A DNA stretch of 64,000 nucleotides from Cylindrobasidium torrendii FP15055 ss-10 (taxonomy: Eukaryota > Basidiomycota > Agaricomycetes > Agaricales > Physalacriaceae): positions 1-64,000 of the forward strand of contig KN880535.1 of the NCBI GenBank assembly GCA_000934385.1. The letters are read 5' to 3'. Position numbers and translations under genes: made by a program. The notes under the pieces are model-generated. The model saw nothing but the letters and a program-made list of their open reading frames with translations. It did not search any database and was not told where the DNA came from. Positions 35,093 to 44,855 of this stretch are shown here, one piece after another. Each line of letters begins with the position of its first letter. Positions within the stretch are counted from its first letter, which is position 1.

Positions 35093-35560
35093 CTACACCG
35101 CCAGGTCCACCACCATTCCGCCTTCCATGCCGTGCATCTGGACGCGTTTGTCCCCCGGGCCAATCGTGAGGGCCTCGACCTCTGATACTTTGGTCACCGT
35201 CATCCTGATGTCCCCGCGTCCTCGAATGCGGGCAAACTCTTGCTCCTCCGCAATTGTTTTCACCTCCTCGCGCAGCTCGGCTAGCTCAGTCTGCAGTGTC
35301 ACGCGCAGGCCTTCCTCCTCCTCATTTTTCATGCGTAGAGCGTTGATCTCAGCGTGGAGCTCGTTGTTGTCCTCCCTGATGGTGTCGGTCACCAGAGCTA
35401 GCTCCCTCTCCGTCGCCGTTAGAACCTCCATGCGACTCTCTCTGAGTAGGGTTGCTGTCGAAGCCAAGCAGAGCCTGAGCAGTCTCTCTTGCTCAGCCGA
35501 CAGAGGCGCGGGGCTGGGTGCGTGCGACGGGCAGGGTGAGGACGCAGCAGACTGAGTCAT
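35093..35560 (-). CDS. Coiled-coil ORF upstream of LINE ORF1
   Basis: Intact 155-codon frame starting at a true ATG (35558-35560). It has a Ser/Pro/Ala N-terminus and then an uninterrupted, strongly helical charged segment (EDNNELHAEINALRMKNEEE, LQTELAELREEVKTIAEEQ), most likely a coiled coil. It has the same strand as ORF1 and ORF2 and lies about 490 bp upstream of ORF1. It could be an extra element ORF or a host gene next to it. No family recognised. Confidence 0.5.
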   Translation of the reverse strand: MTQSAASSPCPSHAPSPAPLSAEQERLLRLCLASTATLLRESRMEVLTATERELALVTDTIREDNNELHAEINALRMKNEEEEGLRVTLQTELAELREEVKTIAEEQEFARIRGRGDIRMTVTKVSEVEALTIGPGDKRVQMHGMEGGMVVDLAV

Positions 35561-35799
35561 GGTAGTGCGAGGTAGAGCGCGAAATCCATTCAGCCATGGG
35601 CAGAGAGTATCGCCTAGGAGTGCTTACGCGGGTTGGATGAGCAATTGGTCGGACATGGAGGTCCGATGCAGTCTAATCTGGGGCGTGAGCCTCAAGGCTC
35701 GCATCGCCGGGTAATCGTCCAGCCGTGTGCTCGGCAATCGCTTCCAGCCGCCGGCACTCAGCGGTGGCGCTAGCAGGGATGGGGAGGCTATGCGTTCTA

Positions 35800-36225
35800 A
35801 ACGTGAGGGCAGGGGCGGGAGAGGCGTATATGATAATATGGTACGTAGGCGCGTCTGGCCCCAAGGTGTGGATAGGCGCGCGTGGCCTGGACGTGAGGGA
35901 TGGGGGATAGGCGCGCGTGGCCTGAACGTGAGGGATGGGGCAGGCGTGCGAATAGAGCGTGAGGGATGGAGGATAGGCGCGCATGTCCTGAACGTGAGGG
36001 TTGGGGCCGGTATGCGAACAGAGCGTGAGGGCTGGGGTAGGCGAATTGAGCGTGAGGGATGAGACATATTGGACCAGAATGCGAGCAGAACGTGAGGGAT
36101 GGGGGCAGTCATGCGAATTGAACGTGAGGGATTGGGTAGGTTAGTGACTCGAACAGACGGGGCTGCGATGCGAGTAGAACGTGTGGGACGGGGCGGGCAC
36201 TCGAAGCAAGCGTGAGGCATGGGCC
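35800..36225. repeat. Degenerate tandem array, core CGTGAGGGATGGGG
   Basis: About eleven copies of a core close to CGTGAGGGATGGGG, spaced roughly 28-60 bp and separated by variable TAGGCGCGC, AACAGAGC or ATTG blocks. Core starts include about 35801, 35891, 35928, 35959, 35991, 36022, 36050, 36091, 36122, 36179 and 36210. The minus strand stays open across the array (ATG 36220, 198 codons), giving repeated HPSRSIR and PAPSLTFR units. Both a monomeric promoter leader of the LINE and a repeat protein are possible. Confidence 0.7.
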
Positions 36226-36230
36226 ATGTG

Positions 36231-36934
36231 TATTCAATTGCACTCCAATAGAGGATCCGTCTCTGGGCTGCTCACCTGCAGTCCCCGTTCCCCGCATCCG
36301 CATTGTGCCGCCACCGCGCTTTTTCCGTGCTCTGTAGCCACCGTTCCATCACGCCCCGCACCCAGTCCGGCCCTCGCACCGTTGCCCGCGGTGTGCGCTG
36401 TGCGTACCTACTCCGGCTAGTATTGACCCGCCCAGCTGCTGGCGGCTCTGCCTCATCCGAGTCGATTCGTCCCCATCCAGCGCATAGTAACCGTTTGTGT
36501 CTACAGGCTATAGCACAATGAAGGGATAGCATGTTCTTAAAGAGACTGGGCATAGACGAAATGTAATAAAATAGGCCGAAAAATAGACACGAGCGACGAG
36601 TCCATCCACAAACCTCTGCCTGACAGCGCTGGCGACAGGCTGTCGAGGGTGGGAGAAACGAGTTGCTGTTCTAAAACAACAACGACGCCGCGCCGTGCTG
36701 TGCAACTGCCATAGGGCGCTCCCTCCGCTCCGTCTGAGAACCTCGTTGTCAGCTTGCCGTTGTGGCATATGCCACATGTGGTTCCCAAGTCCCAAAGGCC
36801 CGTGTCAAAAGCGCACCAACTACACTCCCAGCGACTCGAGCCCTCGACGTTCAAGTTGGGAGCAGCGTAAACATCACCGACTTACCTTCACCTCGCGAAC
36901 ACGATGCAAGGCCTAGTACCATGTACTGAACTTT
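36231..36934. other. Region between the repeat array and the NLR-like gene
   Basis: No gene can be supported firmly. A minus-strand frame (about 36854-36540) has WECSWCAFDTGLWDLG followed by TTCGICHNGK, a CxxC...CxxC pattern like a zinc ribbon or RanBP2-type finger, but it lacks an ATG. This stretch may be the LINE 5' end, its flank, or both. Confidence 0.3.
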
Positions 36935-38486
36935 GAACTTAGCTAGAGACCGCGACTACTCCTAACAGCTTGACGGAGTCCTCACTGTGTATTGGTACGA
37001 GTGCAAGAGAAGCCTTGGGTAATAACGATTCGAACGGTGAGTGCATCGCCCCTGTATCTTATGTCTATTCTGATACGTTTTGCAGTGCCCTCCTCGAGGA
37101 TTGGGGGCGAGCCAGGTGGTGCCCATGGAGGAGGGCCGGTCACTGGAGATGTGGTTGTTGGGAGCGTCGGTGCCAAGGGTGTGTCCCGCATAATCCTTGT
37201 GCATTCTCTGAGCTAACACCCAGAAGTAGACATCGCTACTGTCGGAGGCGTAGTCGACTTCGTCGCTGAAGCTACGCCGAGCGTCGATGGACCGGGCCAG
37301 CAGGACGGCACGCAGGCTTCTGCCCTCGAGCATGAGGAAATGGATAGGGAGCGCGAAGCTCGTGGCGAAGGAGACGTGTCGCTTACCGTGGGCGCTGCTG
37401 AGAGCTTTGGCGCCGAAGGTATGTTGTACATCTGCAGGCGGCCTATACATATACTGACCATTCGTAGTCACCAACGCACCTGTCGCTGGCGCAGTCTCGG
37501 ATAACGCGCGCGCACTGCCCGACGGCGAAAAGTCACTCCCTCCTCCACCGCCCGCGGAACAGAACACGACCGCAGGTATGTTGGATGAGTGGCTTTGGCG
37601 AGATGTTCTCACCGTTTTTCCTTCCTCAAAGTGTCTACACGAAAGGCTTTCTGGGACAAATGCCGGGCGAGGGCATGGTCGGGCCTCAAGTATACAGCCA
37701 AGCTTGGTGAAGCCGCGAGCAAGGGACATTTCCCGGAAGCCATATTCGCCGGCATAGGTTTCTTCATCACATTTGCTGAGGTAGCTTTGTGCTGCCTGCT
37801 CATCGTAGCTTCGGAAACTGATGAATGTGCGCAGGAGATTGGGGAGACCAACGCCCACCTCGAAGAGGCAATGCAAGAGATCTTTTGTGTCCTGGAAGAC
37901 ATCGACGACGCCCTCAACAATAAGCACGATTACTCGCAGGGAACGGTCAACGCCGTCGATGTGCTCGTTGAGTAAGTGACATGCGTATCACCAACACGCC
38001 TCGTTCTCACGATTGGTCTAGGACACTGTATGTGCAACGGGAGAAGATGGACAAACTCAAGGGTGATAAACACTGGCGGGAAATCATCGACAAGGATGCC
38101 AGGGCCGCGGACGTCCAAGAGGCAACGTCGACAATCAAGACGGCGGTTCAGAGACTCCAGGTACGTATCACGAATTCGAGTTCACTCGGACATCGTACTC
38201 AGTATTGTCTAGTATATGATCCTTCTTGGTATCGACCGTACGACCACGGACCTCAAACATGCTCTAGCGGTACGTTCAGCCTTTGTTCTGTGATACAGGC
38301 GACATTGACTCACTTAATCGGCGCAGGAACTTCTACGGACTTTACAGTGGCCATGCATCGACGAAGCGTCCTTCCAGAACAGCGGACACACCGACTGCAC
38401 CCCCGAAACACGCACATCGGCTATTGCCCAAATTCGCGACTGGGTCTATGACTTGCGACCCGAATGTCCGCCCATCTTCTGGCTGA
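36935..38486 (+). CDS. NLR-like (NACHT-type) gene, 5' part, truncated by an assembly gap
   Basis: At least eight exons join in frame: ...REALGNNDSN, VPSSRIGGEPGG, EVDIATVGGVVDFVAE, VTNAPVAG, STRKAFWDKCRARAWSG..., ETLYVQREKMDKL..., MILLGIDRTTTDL, ELLRTLQWPCIDEASFQ.... It ends IRDWVYDLRPECPPIFWL, after which the N gap starts. In fungal NLR-like proteins this phrase (charged linker, then P-P-I-x-W-L) leads directly into the NACHT P-loop. The part before it is a helical segment with KAFWDKCR and an IFAGIGFFITFAEVALCC hydrophobic helix, like the four-helix, MLKL/HeLo-type N-domains of fungal NLRs (inference). No start ATG is found: the open frame begins after a TAG at about 36938. The front may therefore be upstream of the LINE. 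The NACHT and repeat domains are in or beyond the gap. Confidence 0.6.
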
Positions 38487-38586
38487 NNNNNNNNNNNNNN
38501 NNNNNNNNNNNNNNNNNNNNNNNNNNNNNNNNNNNNNNNNNNNNNNNNNNNNNNNNNNNNNNNNNNNNNNNNNNNNNNNNNNNNNN
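38487..38586. other. Assembly gap (100 N)
   Basis: Exactly 100 N, the conventional length for a gap of unknown size. It removes the NACHT domain and everything after it from the gene that runs into it. Confidence 0.98.
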
Positions 38587-39021
38587 AGCGTGCCGGGAGC
38601 TTAGGGTGTGTATCACGCTAAGTCCTCAATCTGCTGGGCAACCGCAGCTTCACAATCCTCTACAATTGTTACGAGGCTCTGCAACCCCTCACAATCGTTT
38701 TGAGTGGATTACAACCACTCAAAATTGGTTGTCAACTCATCAAAATAGTTATGCGCGTCCGCAATCGCCGCAATCGGGCACAATAATTTCCAACATTTAG
38801 TGATGTCAATGCTATACTGGCATGCTTGCCTTTCGATGAACGTAACGAAAATCTCATAAACATAGGATCAAGTTAATGGGGCGCCTACCGCAAGTGGAAT
38901 TCGTGCTCCTCCTGTAGAGCTAGTCGTGCTTACGAGGCAGTCGCGGATACACGATTCGTCCAAAGTACAAGAAGGCCAAAGTTTCTGACTACCGAAGAAT
39001 TAACAATCCACTGAAGTCGCA
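38587..39021. other. Spacer after the gap, with a hairpin
   Basis: No gene and no continuation of the NLR-like frame. A series of related short phrases (CTACAATTGTT, CTCACAATCGTT, CTCAAAATTGGTT, CATCAAAATAGTT) repeats about every 30 bp. A perfect 10-bp stem, TTTTGAGTGG/CCACTCAAAA with a 7-nt loop, lies at 38698-38724. Confidence 0.5.
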
Positions 39022-39891
39022 ATGCTCCCTCCTCCCCAAGTTCTCACCGTTGCTTTCTGTCTCTGCCAGGCTGTGACAATGACCGACTTCATTGCGCCGA
39101 ACGAGATTCTTGCAGGTATGCGCCCATCTTGTGCTAGTCACTACTACCAAATACTGAGGAATTTGAAGGCATTAACTATGCGGACACCCCGTTCTACCCA
39201 CCCGAGCTCAAGGACACCGTCAACTACCGCCTCAAATTCGAGTACCTCGCCCCCGAGATGGCGCCCGTAATTTCTGAGCTCGGCGGTGCGCCCAACGTTA
39301 TGCCGGATAGGACATACCAAGACGCGCTCGATGCTGGTATGCAATACGATATCATCTGGGTTCCTGCTGGTCAGTCCTATGACTCCAATTTACACGCCAG
39401 AAACGTTGAACGATGACTTTGATTTAGGACCAATCCCCGACCAACACACATACGAAGAGAAGACGCCCCAAATCGCGGCGGACTTCATCGCTGCGCAGGC
39501 TCCTGGCGCCAAATACGTGATGTCGGTGTGCGAGGGGTCGGCTGTCCTCGCCAAGTCAGGCGTTCTTGATGGCAGGCGCGCGACGACGAATAAGTGGCTT
39601 TACCGTATCATCGAGGACCTCTTTCCGACCGTCAACTGGGTGGCGAAGGCGCGCTGGGTCGTTGATGGGAAATTCTGGACGAGCTCTGGTGTTAGCGCCG
39701 GTATGCACTACGTTTATCTGTTTGGGTGTTCTTGAGTGACTAACCATTGTGATCGAGGTTCGGACATGGCGATGGCGTTCGTTGAACATCTTGTTGGGCA
39801 CGATAATGCGCAGTTCGTGAGAGGGATGATTGAGGTTATCGAGCACGACCAAGACGATGATCCTTTTGCTGAGTTCCACCACTTGGTGTAG
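39022..39891 (+). CDS. DJ-1/PfpI (ThiJ) family protein
   Basis: Glutamine-amidotransferase-like fold; members include chaperones, glyoxalases and hydratases, so the exact role is open. Four exons, about 234 residues, starting MLPPPQVLTVAFCLCQ at ATG 39022; introns are about 50-60 nt (donors GTATGC, GTCAGT, GTATGC). The nucleophile elbow is VMSVCEGSAVLAKSGVLDGRRAT, in which the Cys is the conserved reactive residue. Downstream are WVVDGKFWTSSGVSAG and a GSDMAMAFVEHLVG segment typical of fungal ThiJ proteins. There is no signal peptide (the N-terminus is the first beta strand). The spacing before the SNF1 beta gene is normal. Confidence 0.88.
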
Positions 39892-40438
39892 ACTCAGATT
39901 ATGACCACCCCAATCTTTTACAAACCAATCTTGTTCACTGCCCTATTCACAGCCTCTTTGCCACTTCCAAAAACTAATGAACGATTATTTTGATGAGGCA
40001 CGCAGCTCCATGTTCATAGCGCTTCACTGCGTCTTTGAACAGTCCTTTGAATGCCGGGGCATCTGAGTGCATCGGCATGGATGGTTCAACCTAGTATTCT
40101 AAATCGGTCAGTGCGGACCTGATCCGATGCTTGTTCGCCCCTTTTGCGTCGACCGTCTCTGAGCAGAAACGTACTGTACAAGCTCCATTAGATGAAGCTG
40201 ATATCATGTGGGACCTTCCTCACATCGAACGTTGAACATGGGAAAGCAAGTTCTCCACAATCAAGTCCTCCAGACATTTCAGCTTGCTCACTCGATTCAA
40301 ACCTAAATAGTGCTCAGCACCACAACTTCGATACGAGAACATAAACGACAGGTCTAGATACAAGAGATACAGCATTATCAGATAATACAACAGTCCACTG
40401 TACAATCTATGAGCAGGGGAAGAAGTAATAGAACCATA
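39892..40438. other. Intergenic spacer between convergent genes
   Basis: About 550 bp of 3' flank of the DJ-1 gene (plus) and the SNF1 beta gene (minus). Nothing else is supported. Confidence 0.5.
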
Positions 40439-41788
40439 TTACAGGGTAGGCTTATAGTATATCGTTGTAAGATACTTGTTCTTGTAACGCATCGTCTGCG
40501 CGACAGCGATGACCCCATGTCGTATCTGGCTGGTGCACAGATGATTGAGCACGACATGACTGGGCACAGGAAGCACGCTTGTATCGTCGCCGAGGACGCC
40601 AGTGTCTACATCCAGTGATATCGCCGGAGGCGGATGTTCCTTTGCCGGCGACTCGACTGGGGAGGGAACGGCTGGAGTCATGCCCATGGCGGCATATGCA
40701 GCAACACCTTTTGCGAACGCCTTGTCAATTTCCGTTCCACTTGCGGTAGTCACAGGCAGCAGCCGTGGGCCAGGCGACTCGGCTTCTGGCGTCCTACTGC
40801 CAGAATTGGTGCGCTTGCGTCCTCCGGTCCGGCGTTTGTCTTTAGTATTGGCGTTCCCCGAGTTTAGAATTTGGCGCTCAAAGTGACGGGGAAGGTGAGG
40901 AGCAGCAGGAAGGTCGGGTGTTGGAGGTGTTTCTGTTGCTTGTGAGCTGTAAGCAGTGATGTATTCGTCTTCTACGGCGGCAGCCTCGAGCAAAGCGGCT
41001 GGGATTTCGCTCGTCCATATATCTGGATCATCGTAATACAGAGGCCGTGGTTTCTCTGTGCTGGGGGAGCTGGGGTCGGACTTCCAGAAGCTATGATTTC
41101 GGTCGACAAAGCGTGATTGTGGTGGGGACGGCGGCTTGGTCACGGTCACGTAATTGACCAGTGCGGCAGTATCGTCGACACTGGTGAGGAAATCGGGGGA
41201 GAGGCGGGGAACACCGTCCACATAGAACGTGATTGTATGCGTACCGGGGGGCAAGAGCAGTGTACTGAAGAAGTAATCGCCGTCCTCGATGAGCGGAGTC
41301 TGAATCGCATCCTCGCCGAGCGCGTACGCCACAATCACTGACTGGCCCCCACCGCGCCAGACCACGGGCAGATCCACGAATTCATCTGATCCATCGAGCG
41401 GGTCTGCGCTGCCGCCGACGGTGACAGGCAGTGTACTGCGGACGACCTCGTATGCTGGCGCTGGCGGCTCGGTGGTAATCGAAAGCGCGGACATGACGTC
41501 CCCAATGGCGGCACCGTCTACGACCGATGGCGGCGGGACCGGCGGCTGTGCGTAGCTCCCGACTGTTTGCGGTGCTGGCCAGTCACGCTGTGCGGTTGTC
41601 TTGCGCGCCGGGATTGGCATTGGCGTCACGGCCAGTGAAATATCGGGCAGGTCAAGGGACCCCTTCTTGAATGTCAGACCGCTCTTGTTTTCACCGCGCC
41701 GGAATGGAGACGTGGTCCTCGACCGGACGCGTCGGTCGCCGTCGCGTGAATGTTCTCTGTGGTGATGGTTGGACGGCGCGTTTCCCAT
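40439..41788 (-). CDS. SNF1/AMPK beta subunit (Sip1/Sip2/Gal83 type)
   Basis: Scaffold that links the SNF1 kinase alpha and gamma subunits and directs the complex, used in glucose derepression. Single exon, 449 residues, ATG at 41788. It starts MGNAPSNHHH, a classic N-myristoylation signal. A Pro/Ser-rich region follows, then an AMPK glycogen-binding (CBM48-like) domain around residues 140-220 (PVVWRGGGQSVIV ... LLPPGTHTITFYVDG). The C-terminal ASC/AMPKBI domain runs from PHLPRHFERQILN, with a long insert, to VLPVPSHVVLNHLCTSQI and KYLTTIYYKPTL. The CBM lacks the usual Trp-containing NNW-K segment that contacts glucan (here LGEDAIQTPL), so carbohydrate binding may be lost. Long disordered insert typical of basidiomycetes. 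Confidence 0.88.
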   Translation of the reverse strand: MGNAPSNHHHREHSRDGDRRVRSRTTSPFRRGENKSGLTFKKGSLDLPDISLAVTPMPIPARKTTAQRDWPAPQTVGSYAQPPVPPPSVVDGAAIGDVMSALSITTEPPAPAYEVVRSTLPVTVGGSADPLDGSDEFVDLPVVWRGGGQSVIVAYALGEDAIQTPLIEDGDYFFSTLLLPPGTHTITFYVDGVPRLSPDFLTSVDDTAALVNYVTVTKPPSPPQSRFVDRNHSFWKSDPSSPSTEKPRPLYYDDPDIWTSEIPAALLEAAAVEDEYITAYSSQATETPPTPDLPAAPHLPRHFERQILNSGNANTKDKRRTGGRKRTNSGSRTPEAESPGPRLLPVTTASGTEIDKAFAKGVAAYAAMGMTPAVPSPVESPAKEHPPPAISLDVDTGVLGDDTSVLPVPSHVVLNHLCTSQIRHGVIAVAQTMRYKNKYLTTIYYKPTL

Positions 41789-41819
41789 GGTCGGAGCAGT
41801 GGTGATAGCAGGCAGTACT

Positions 41820-41842
41820 GGTGGTGGTGGTGGTGGTGGTGA
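41820..41842. repeat. (GGT)n microsatellite
   Basis: About seven GGT units (CACC on the minus strand) in the predicted 5' UTR of the SNF1 beta gene, about 30 bp upstream of its ATG. Confidence 0.8.
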
Positions 41843-42291
41843 GAAAGGAGAGACACCCAGATGAAATTCAATGATCCGGTGCCCCGCCCAGACCTCGCTA
41901 AGCCCCTAGGCCGCGATCGCCGACAATGAAGTCCCTGGCCATCCAGTCGTTTTCGTTCAAATTAGGCAGTGAAAGAACAACCATGACCGTGCTAATCAAG
42001 GCCATGCACCAATGCTCCCTCGTACGCTTTATGATCATCAAAGATTCGATCGGCCCGGTGAATTTATCAAGTGCCACTCCCAGAATTGGCCGCAGGCGCA
42101 AGGTGAGGATGATCTTGGCATCGCAAGCCTGCAGCTCACGACTATCCGTACTTCTATCGCAAAATCGGCAAATTTCTGTCATCAGAAAGTACGTATATTT
42201 CGGGAAGAATCCCTCCAGAGACGTAAGCTGTATGCTCACTCTCGGCGAGGACGCGCACGCACTATAGCTACTGTCTCCGCGTATTTACAGG
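41843..42291. other. Divergent promoter region
   Basis: About 450 bp between the minus-strand SNF1 beta gene and the plus-strand SDR. Overlapping open frames on both strands have no motifs. A TATA element follows at 42292. Confidence 0.4.
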
Positions 42292-42298
42292 TATATAA
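42292..42298 (+). promoter_or_regulatory. TATA box of the SDR gene
   Basis: TATATAA, 57 bp upstream of the SDR ATG at 42349. Confidence 0.5.
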
Positions 42299-42348
42299 GT
42301 ACTGCGGTTTCCCACTCATCAAACATCTATCCAAGCCTCTATCTACCA

Positions 42349-43523
42349 ATGTCGACTTCAACCTCCAGCACCCTACCGTTGCAGAACCAGATCGCACTGG
42401 TAACTGGAGCTGGCACCGGAATGTACATTCTGAACTTGGACTTCCATTCACTAGCTGATGTTATTGCCCAGCGGCTTGATGATTGCCCAAAGTCTGGCAA
42501 AGGCGGGCACCAAAGTGTATATCACTGGACGTCGACTAAACGTCCTTGAGAATGCAGTAGCGGAATCCAACATAACCAACGCAGGGACTTTGATTCCGTT
42601 CGTTTTCCCACGCTCAACTCCCTGCACATGAACGACTGACCCTTTTGATGCTTTAGGCTGCAGATGGATGCTTGTAGCGAGTCGGACATCGCTCGTGCCG
42701 TACAAACCATCCGCCAGGCAGACGGAAAACTCGACATTCTTGTGAACAAGTATGCATCCTCTTACATTTCCTCCTGTACAGTACATAACATATCCAACAG
42801 TGCAGGCTTCAACGGCTCGAAATCCGACCCAGACGGCTTCAACGCACGCAAGGCTGCTGTATCTGCCGCAGACAACATGGACCCAGAGACTGTCCAAGAC
42901 TGGTTGGATCTCTTCCACATCAACAGCATCATGCCGTTCTTCATCATTCGCGCCTTCACCCCTCTCCTCAAGGAGGGCGCAGAGGCGAGGGGACCGCAGG
43001 CAACATCGAATATCATCAACATCACGAGCACGACGACAACCATGGCGTTTACTGGGACATATGGAAGTGTATGTCCTCCTTTCCACGCCCCCAATTCCTC
43101 GACGACTCGGACGTTGATCATTATCTTTTTCGTTCTGTAGCTTGCGTATACGGCGACGAAAGCCGCCCTCGAGAATATCTCATCAGTCATGGCCGTGCAC
43201 TTTGCGCGGAACGGTCCCCGTATCCGCGTCAATTGCATTGCTCCTGGCCTTTTCCCATCTGAACTTGCTGAGCGCACCCTTGGAAAGGCGGGGTTAGATG
43301 AGATAGCAAAGCAGGCTGTACCAGGATACATGAGCGCGTCGCCGGCTGGACGTGGGGGACGGTACGTATTTCTGCCTGCTGTTTTGTGGGAGTACGATGG
43401 ACGAAATTGACACTCCGTAGACCTGAAGAAATAGGCGCGACGACTGTGTATCTGGCTTCCAATGAGTTCGTGAACGGGGTGTCTCTCAAGGTGGATGGAG
43501 GGCTGTCGATGATGAATCCGTAG
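42349..43523 (+). CDS. Short-chain dehydrogenase/reductase
   Basis: NAD(P)-dependent oxidoreductase; the substrate is unknown. Six exons, about 295 residues. The Rossmann glycine motif is TGAGTGIG, split by intron 1 (the acceptor is a CAG at 42473). Then VYITGRR (cofactor preference region, Arg pair suggests NADP), ILVNNAGFNG (NNAG), INITSTTTTMAFTG, and the catalytic YTATK. A C-terminal APGLFPSEL motif and the closing VDGGLSMMNP are also present. The introns at 42607-42666, 42751-42804, 43069-43140 and 43423-43432 regions keep the frame. Each motif is intact, so it is probably active. No neighbouring gene gives a pathway. Confidence 0.87.
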
Positions 43524-43589
43524 AGCAGTATCTGTTGGCTTTCGGTAGCACGCGCACGCGTTCTTGAAAACGGGACCACTGAACAATAG

Positions 43590-44815
43590 CTAGCAATTGC
43601 AATACGAACACAATCCTAAATACATATTCAGTGTACAACATTGTGGAATTAGCCTCTGACCTCCGGCATGATACATCGACGAATTGAAGACCCAAAAAAT
43701 GGTGGTGACGAACAGCGTGACAGTGCCTACGGCGTTCCCGAGGGCATTGCGGTCGACGAAAGTGGCCCAGCGGACAACGCTGAGTGGGAGGATGACCAGA
43801 GAGTGTACGAGTGGATAGCTGTGTGCATCCAGTTAATGCCGGGATACGATGGGTCACGGTGAGAAAGACATACGCGAGCATGACCCATGCTTTAGGCCGT
43901 CTTGCACGGTCTTCATGGTTTTTTGCACGGTCGAGGAAGAAGGAGATGCGCCATCGAGTGGTATCAGAAAGTCCGATGTTGCCGCGACTCCATAAAGCGA
44001 GGACAAAGTAGAGAACGATGGATGGCTAAGGCACGCCAGAACCAGACGTACTCTACAACCATTAGTTCAGCATGGGATGGAAGGTGGCTAAGATAATTCC
44101 TGGAATGCACCTCCGATGATCTTGTCAACGAGGTTATAGTACTTAGTGGTTGGCCTGGTTTGCGAACGCCAAGGATGGTCATCATGATAAGGAACAACCA
44201 AGAGAGAAACACAAGGAAGAATGAAATCGCCAGTAAGCGCCTGCTTGCCTTCTGACTAGACACGTTCAGGATGACCAAGAAAGTATACACCGCGATGAAC
44301 TAGAGATATCTATCTAAGTTCCCGTTCTCGGTTTATGGGTCTAGACTTACCAAAGTCGTTATAGCCACTCCCGTACGCGTTTCCCCGAGTTGTTGAAGGA
44401 CGCCTGCATGCGATGAGGATTCGGAGATGACTTGTGAAGGCAGGCGTTAACGGACCTTGCGCGGTACACACAGGTCCAATCTGAACTGATCCTTCACTAA
44501 TCCATTTCACATCGAGGACGGAGCCCAGAGCCTGGAAGAGGTCCACGACGAACAGAGACAACTGTCAGACTAGTGAGTACAAGGGTCACTCAACTAAGAA
44601 GTAGAATTACCATGAAGATATCCATAGGATTCTGGATGAATCGACGAAGCTCCATTACTTGACAGGCTTGCGGTGCATATGCTTGGCGATATTGCGCTAG
44701 AAAGCATTTTAGTTATCAGTGGATTCGATATACAGACCACAACTTGGTGTACCAAGATGTAACAGAAGATCCAAATCACGGCGATGAGAGAAACAAAAGC
44801 TGCCTCGGCGGCGAC
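43590..44815 (-). CDS. 7TM receptor-like membrane protein (basidiomycete GPCR-like)
   Basis: At least seven exons join in frame on the minus strand. Hydrophobic helices seen in order: AFVSLIAVIWIFCYIL; LSLFVVDLFQALGSVLDV; a TGVAITTLFIAVYTFLVILNV helix; LLAISFFLVFLSWLFLIMMTIL; IVLYFVLALWSRG; LVHSLVILPLSVVRW; VGTVTLFVTTIFWVF. This topology (ELRRFIQNPMDIFM|LSLFVVDLFQALG, TAQGVLQQLGE) is that of fungal Git3/cAMP-receptor-like proteins of Agaricomycetes that may sense nutrients. There is a Ser/Thr-rich TTRWRISFFLDRAKNHEDR cytoplasmic loop. The stop is at 43590-43592. The 5' end is unresolved: exon EVTLGH (about 44857-44874) may precede it, and the open frame further upstream lacks an ATG. Confidence 0.65.
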
Positions 44816-44816
44816 C

Positions 44817-44855
44817 TAAGATAGAGGCCACTCATAACCGTCTGACCTCACGTGG
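44817..44855. repeat. Inverted repeat, arm A (39 bp)
   Basis: Its reverse complement occurs at 45575-45613 with only two mismatches in 39. Arm A lies in the intron upstream of the first sure exon of the 7TM gene. Confidence 0.8.

Larger units (their letters stand above)
28491..36230 (-). mobile_element. LINE (non-LTR) retroelement with intron-bearing ORFs
   Basis: A minus-strand element of roughly 7.7 kb. In its own 5' to 3' order it holds a tandem-repeat leader (about 36225-35800), a coiled-coil ORF (35560-35093), ORF1 (34603-33121), ORF2 (33009-28898), a 3' UTR of about 390 bp and a simple-repeat tail (TAGGA on the plus strand, 28491-28509). The endonuclease plus reverse transcriptase plus zinc knuckle order defines a LINE. 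No LTRs are present. The 3' end is set by the tail; the 5' end is uncertain and no target-site duplication could be fixed (TGCAAGA at 28481 and near 37009 is only 7 bp). All ORFs can be read open if three short introns are spliced. Confidence 0.75.

Noticed and set aside
36540..36854. Zinc-ribbon-like minus-strand frame (CSWC...CGIC)
   Set aside because: No ATG and no splice partner; the CxxC pattern may be chance in GC-rich DNA.
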